DNA from: Talpa occidentalis | Taxonomy: Eukaryota; Chordata; Mammalia; Eulipotyphla; Talpidae | Direction of reading: 5' to 3' | DNA length: 64,000 nt | NCBI RefSeq assembly: GCF_014898055.3 | Contig: NW_023604295.1 | Location: forward strand, 71,078,301-71,142,300 | In this document: positions 58,521 through 64,000 of the stretch, piece by piece | Layout: the number at the start of each line of letters is the position of its first letter | Position numbering within the stretch: position 1 is the stretch's first letter | The notes under the pieces: generated by a model | Seen by the model: the letters and a program-made list of their open reading frames with translations, nothing else | Databases searched by the model: none | What the model was told of the DNA's origin: nothing | Made by a program: the position numbers and the translations under genes

Positions 58521-59215
58521 ATTTGAAAAAATAATTAAATAAATTGGGATAAATTTTACCAAAGGAAAAAAATTAAAAATCTTATGTAAAATTCCTCCAT
58601 GTTTCTGGCATGTGGAGGCATCTTCTCCAGTTTGCATTTATAGTGTATTTTACCTTAATTTATATTAAAATAGCTATTTCACTGAGAAAAAAAAAAGTTA
58701 TAATGTACAAAGAAAAAAAAACTAAAAAGATGATCCAGATGCAGATAAAAATAATGTTCGGTTTTGTCATGTGGTAATGACTTTGAGATAAGGTGGAAGA
58801 ATAGCTCAAATCCCTCTCTAGAGTAAACCAAGGAAAAATTAGAAAGTGTAGGGAATAAGAATGACTTTATTATCAAAGCTTTAACCTAATAAATTTAAAT
58901 TATATTAGAGAAAAAACAATAACAGGGTTGAGGGAAGACATAAATCAGTACAGTATCCCTAAACTTGTTGCAGATTTTAAGGAAAAATAAAAAGATAAAC
59001 AAAAATATTGATTCAGAATCATATCTAAGACAAGGCTAAGAAGTAGGCATAAAATACATTAGGTATATGTTTTAAACTGATATAGTAAACAATCATTTGC
59101 TTTTCTCACATCATTAAATAAGGTCAATTTCTCTCCAATTGAGATCTTATTTTTTTTTATAGAATTTGTGAGAAGTGTTGTTCTGGGACAGCTACTACTA
59201 GGTCATAACAAACAA
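58521..59215. other. AT-rich unique sequence, no gene seen
   Basis: A-runs at 58685-58722. Nothing recognised. Confidence 0.4.
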
Positions 59216-59555
59216 CTCAGGTGTTGTATGGCTATTATTGTGCACCACTATTTTGAAACCAGATTTAATGTTGGAATAAGACCATGCAGCCCATGGATAG
59301 GCTCATAGAAACTAAAGCTTCCAACCAAGAGTCCCAGTCGACTGCAAATATCCAGTTGACGATAACTTAACCACTTACAAATAAATATTCCAACTCAGCT
59401 GAGTCTAACTTGTGTGACATAGAAGAGAAACAAGTTTTCCTCACTGAACCCTGCCAGAATTGCAGATGTGAGAACAAAATAAATAAATATTATTGATATA
59501 GCCCAAATAAATTCTGGAATAATTTGTAACAAAGTAATAGGTAACCGAAACAATG
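59216..59555 (+). mobile_element. Ancient LTR-like repeat, MaLR-type 3' end
   Basis: The right end 'cctgccagaattgcagatgt', 'gagaacaaaataaataaata', 'ttctggaataatttgtaaca', 'aagtaataggtaaccgaaac' has the shape of the polyadenylation and terminal part of an old MaLR/ERVL LTR. The left limit is uncertain. There is no internal sequence. Confidence 0.5.
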
Positions 59556-61639
59556 AGCTTAGGGATAATGCAGATGGACTGTCTCAACTTTCCCAGAATT
59601 CTTAGATGATTTCTTCATTGGAAAAATCCTAAGCACAACATATAAAATTAAGGGCAGTAGCTGAAAAAAGGCAATTATGTGTCAACAATTAGTGAAAAAA
59701 ATCAATGAAAATTGCTTTCTGCAGAAAATGAATGTTACCTTTGTATTAGCCAAAGAAATTAAAAATAAACCAACAAAGCAGAAGGTAGGAAACTTACATG
59801 CTCTATAATAAATAAATTTATTATTTATTACAGACTACTACCTATCACACTAACACAGAAATTTAGTGGATACTTGTTGAATAAATGCAATGTTATACCC
59901 AAAGCATACATAACCGATCAGTAGAATTTATAAATGGTGTTCAAGTCTCAGTATGAGTTTCATGTCTTCAAGTAGTCTCAAATATTGAATAAACTTCAGT
60001 TTATTTTGGCACAATAACCAATGATACTGCCTGCCATTTCAATGATGTGATAATTTAGAAACATTAGAATATGAGAACCTATGACAGTGTACTTGAATCC
60101 ATCAGAGGTGGCATACTGGTAGAAATTAACTAACCACCTTGACCAAGATTCTGGAATATAACCACCAGGAAAACAATATGTTTTATGCATCTTGAAAATA
60201 TTAATCAAATAGTGAATCTAAAACCCCCTGCCCTATTTTCTATTTGATGTTGAGGATAGGATTTGACATTACAAAATTTAATACAATGACTCTGAAATGG
60301 TTGATGAAATCTATTTTTTTCTTGCCCTGAAAATTAGACCTTTACTAATATAAGTTTAGATTCTACACTGGATTTTTGAACACCGGACATCACATTTCTC
60401 AGTCAGATATAAGAACTTATTTTTAAACCATACATTTAAAAGACATTGAATGTTTAATGACTAGATTTTACCTTATCAAATACTTTATTTTATCATATCA
60501 ATAAGCAGAATATGAAATATTTTCTAAATGTAAAAATGTCTTAGTGAAATTGATGATTATTGCATTAAGATAGGGATTTCCTACCTTTTTAATGGGTTAT
60601 CATTTAAAATTTCTTTTTAAAATCAAAATATACAGAGTAATTTCATGGAGCTATATAGTAACTTAAGAAAAGACATAGGGTAGATATTTCTCATGCCTAC
60701 CCTAGCTTCATTTTGCCCCTGTTCTCCATCTCGTGTGCTACTGAAACCAGTTAATTATAAGCTCTTTGTTTTTTATGATCTGTAAAATAAATATACTACA
60801 GATGCCACACTATTACTACTAATACTACTTTAGCTATAGCATAAATTATGGAGTGAATCATGGTAACCAATGTTTCTTCTCTATTTCTTTCACCATTAGG
60901 TCTACCAATTGATCATCTGACAGAGACTGCTGTTTATTGAAATCTACCAGAGTCATAAATATTTATACATATTCCCTGTCCCAAGCTATATATATATACA
61001 GAAAACACTGAAATAATGGGGTTGAAAATTTCTTTAAAAATTAATGCACTGATGTGGATTGTTACTAAAGATTCAGACTGGATTTTTCAATGAAGACCTT
61101 CAAGTACTTGATAGGAAATTCATAGAGAGGCTATGGATGGTGTGAAATATATGGATTTGGGAAGTATTATTTATACTGCACACTGTTTGAGTTTGTAAAG
61201 GGTGGGAGTTTTGCTAATCACTTAAGTACCATAAAATGACTTTCATCAAACCAAGGACCCTGGTGAGACTGCTGCCACAATTGATGTAGGATGTGCAATC
61301 CCTATAGATATTGTTGGATTTGCAGAGAATGAAAACAATTTTTGGTCATAGAAAATTGAATTTGTCTTATACCTTCTTTTCAAAAATAAAAATTCCCAAC
61401 TTAGAAAATATGTTTATCTTGGACTATAGTGTTTTAACTTTCCACCTCAGTAAATCATGCAATTTAGCTAGCCTGACAGAATAGACATCCTCAGTTAAAA
61501 GACAAACAAAACACCATATTTCCTTCACAGTCTTGTCTGAGCAGCTAGATTTTCTCAATTATCTTTTCATGTTTGCTGCTTGCGCATCTTACAGTATACC
61601 TAAATAGAAAATTGTTTTCTTCTTCTTTTAATTTATTTT
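59556..61639. other. AT-rich unique sequence, no gene seen
   Basis: Two kb without a recognisable gene or repeat. The 70-codon minus frame at 59996 lacks a known domain. Confidence 0.4.
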
Positions 61640-62050
61640 TTTAATTTTTTTAATTATAAAACATAATTAGGACTCTATAAGAAAATGATATAAATAATTA
61701 TAGCCCAACCATTCTACTATTATACTTCCTATTCATTTTAGTATGTTATTTCTAGTCATTTTCTTCTGCAGTACATATTGTTGTCATTGCACTCCATTTT
61801 GTTGCTCTTTCTTCACTTAGAATAAAAATTTACTGATGTATTTACAGAGGCTGCATAGTGAATTCTTTTTTTTTTTCTACAACCATTTCTTAATGGTTGC
61901 AAATATGCTATCAAGAGATGATATTAACTTCCTAATTTCCCATTTTTGGACAATTTTATTTCTCCCAATATTAACAATTGTAATTGATACTTACTTGGCA
62001 AATATTTTTACCTGTACAGCTTTCTCCCCATACTGTGCCTTATTTCTTTA
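61640..62050 (-). mobile_element. Possible very old L1 or HAL1 fragment, antisense
   Basis: 'gaggctgcatagtgaattct', 'aaccatttcttaatggttgc' and 'catttttggacaattttatt' follow the order of the complement of L1-type ORF2 C-terminal sequence. The similarity is weak. A 71-codon plus frame at 61836 reads through it and is not a gene. Confidence 0.35.
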
Positions 62051-63004
62051 GGATAAAATGCTAAGATAATGTTAAGTAAAACTAAAAACCTTCTAAAATT
62101 TAATAGTGAAGTGAATGAATAAGGGAAAAAATGCTTAAATAAAGGCTCTTAACCTCAGAGTTAAATTTCCTTTGAAGATAAAGGCACAGTGATCTGAAAT
62201 GCTGCACTACATACTTAATTGTTTACAAACTGTCTGCAACTATGCTCTTTTTTTTTTTTTTTTTTTTTTTGTATTTTGCATTTTGCCTCTTTTGGTCTCA
62301 GGATATGCTTCCCTGAATCTGATGTTGCTCTTCTTTGGGGTTCTTGGTTTCCAACAATAGGGACATATCCAACATTAAACTTCCTTCAATGCTGTGTAAT
62401 TCATTAAAAGCTTGAAATAAACATGAATAAATTATAACACATATTTTGAAATGTCACACTAAATAGGATTTTCTTCAGAATCCAAAGGCCCCAAACCTTC
62501 CACAGCATTTCCCAAAAGTAAGAAATGTGTTACTCATCTCCTGACTTGCTTCAGTCACATTTGGTTAGCAGTCCAATGATAGTAAGAAAAGATGTGGGCT
62601 TTAGAGTATCTCCTGCTATAATGGAAGAAACTTTCTTTATAAGGTGTAGAAAGCAAATTCTACCTTTCATAGAAAGTAGTACATATTATGAAAGGATCCC
62701 CCCCTTATTTGTTAATACATCCATCATCTCACATAAGCATCCTTTTCTTTCTCTTTCATGGTGAGAATATTTATGTTCTCTTAGCAAACTTCACTTTTAC
62801 AATGCAGTGTTAACAGTAGACATGGTGTTTTACATTAGGTCCTCAAACTCTATTCATTTTTTTTATTTTTGTTAATCTCAATTGGAGAACATTCCTTCAC
62901 AATTAAAGATGGTATTAGGTTTGGATTTTTTATAGTTATCATTATAAGAGTGAGGAATTTTCTTTTTATTCTATTTTGCTTCTATTTGTAAAAATAATAA
63001 GCTT
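62051..63004. other. Unique sequence with a 23-base T run
   Basis: T23 at 62248-62270. The 79-codon plus frame at 62525 has no recognised domain. Nothing else stands out. Confidence 0.4.
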
Positions 63005-63005
63005 A

Positions 63006-63264
63006 GGGGGCCTCTCTGGTGGTGCAGCTGTTGAGCACTGGGCTGCGAGGCTGCCTGCAGCCTCTGCAGCACCGGTTCAACACCCGGTCGCCAGCAAGGG
63101 TCCCACATGGCACGCAGACCTCTCTTGCCACACCCCCTGCTCCCCTAGCAGTGTACTTCCTCAGTCTGCCTGTTCTGCTCCCTGCTCTGGCTCTGATGAA
63201 TTCTCTCACTCCCCAGTGCTTCTGACTGTACCCAGTGCTTGTATAAATAAATAAATCTTAAAAA
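63006..63264 (+). mobile_element. tRNA-derived SINE, subfamily A2
   Basis: Head 'gggggcctctctggtggtgc', B box 'ggttcaacaccc', A2 body, tail 'gtataaataaataaatctta' then A10. The TCTTA before the A run is the T+ SINE terminator context. An imperfect duplication 'aaaaataataagctt' (62990) against 'aaaaagaataaactt' (63265) flanks it. Confidence 0.93.
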
Positions 63265-63284
63265 AAAAAGAATAAACTTTGGTT

Positions 63285-63372
63285 GAGGTAGCATATATCT
63301 GAAGATGTATGTCTATACCTCTGAATCATATAAAGTATTGTAAACCAATGTTACCTTAGTAAAAGTAAATCA
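63285..63372 (+). mobile_element. Old L1 3' end remnant
   Basis: 'catataaagtattgtaaacc' and 'aatgttaccttagtaaaagt' correspond to the terminal motif at 35690-35815. It is less than 100 bp long and diverged. Confidence 0.45.
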
Positions 63373-64000
63373 AAGAGTATATATGAAGGTTTATTTATTA
63401 TATTGTTCATTTTTATATCAGCTATATTTTTAAGAATTTAGTGTTGAAATTGTTCATTAAAACGAATTAGTAGCTTCCTTATGTAGTTATATAAGTAAAA
63501 TAACTATCATATTAACTGCCTTTACAAAGAACAATATTAGTTTAATTACTGCATTAATATCTTGCTAAAGGAGCATATGTTTAAATGCTTAAATATTTTC
63601 TATTACACATGCCAAATAGTAAGTGGCTTTAAAAGTGTTTTCTCAGTTCCATGTTTGTACTTCAACAACACCCAATGTTTCTGTTCAATGCCACTACTCA
63701 GTATAAATTTGCAACTTCAACCTTGTATTTACTAATTATCCACCACCCTGACATCTAATTTTTTAAAATAATTTGAATTTCTAAATCACTTGAAAAACCT
63801 AATGGAACTCAAATGCTATTACAGCTGAAACCACTTAATAGGGCCTTGTTAATAAAGACAATCTAGTTAAATTAGGCAATTTCAGTGAACATATTTTATC
63901 TTGGCCACTTGATTTAATCCAAAATAATGAAAATGGCTAATAAGTATGGCCTAACAACAGGGGTATTGTCACTTTTAACCATTTGCTGGGTTGTTGAAAT
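63373..64000. other. AT-rich unique sequence, no gene seen
   Basis: No coding frame or named repeat to the window end. Confidence 0.4.

Noticed and set aside
62248..62270. T23 run as a pol III terminator or the tail of an antisense retrocopy
   Set aside because: No SINE, L1 or retrocopy body is adjacent to it on the expected side, and no target-site duplication was found.

Overview
The window is AT-rich nuclear DNA from a placental mammal and looks like a gene desert or a long intron. I found no credible protein-coding exon, no functional RNA gene and nothing prokaryotic. The evidence is old mammal-wide repeats (MIR, MaLR/ERVL-type LTRs, decayed L1) overlaid by younger lineage-specific L1 copies and 17 copies of one tRNA-derived SINE. 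The SINE has a pol III A box and B box in its head, a roughly 200-bp body, and an AATAAA-rich tail that often ends TCTTA before an A run (a T+ type SINE). It is not primate Alu, rodent B1/B2 or the usual carnivore, horse or ruminant SINE. T+ SINEs suggest a laurasiatherian, but I cannot name the order from sequence alone.

Layout: 1-12 kb is mostly unique AT-rich DNA with an MLT1-like LTR, one SINE and decayed L1 pieces. 12.7-18.6 kb is a retroelement cluster with seven SINEs, including a nested inverted pair, and a minus-strand L1/SINE composite. 18.6-29.8 kb is mostly unique, with MIRs, an LTR and a second minus-strand L1 (26.4-27.9 kb). 29.8-33.2 kb is a second SINE cluster (six copies), including two insertions at the same target site. 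33-51 kb is AT-rich with old L1 and LTR remnants, one SINE at 37.2 kb and a twin-primed L1 at 46.2 kb. 51.3-58.5 kb is a nearly full-length plus-strand L1 (5'UTR, ORF1, ORF2, 3'UTR) disabled by stops and frameshifts. 58.5-64 kb is again mostly unique, with one SINE at 63.0 kb.

The working logic is retrotransposition. L1 ORF2 protein supplies the endonuclease and reverse transcriptase, and the SINEs have no protein of their own and borrow that machinery. The SINE target-site duplications (many 12-22 bp and perfect) show this. None of the L1 copies here can make intact proteins now. The most noteworthy items are the tandem-monomer promoter of the 7.2-kb L1 (five units of about 194 bp), the SINE-L1 composite sharing one pair of target-site duplications, the twin-primed L1, the repeated insertion at one site, and the internal subfamily structure of the SINE.
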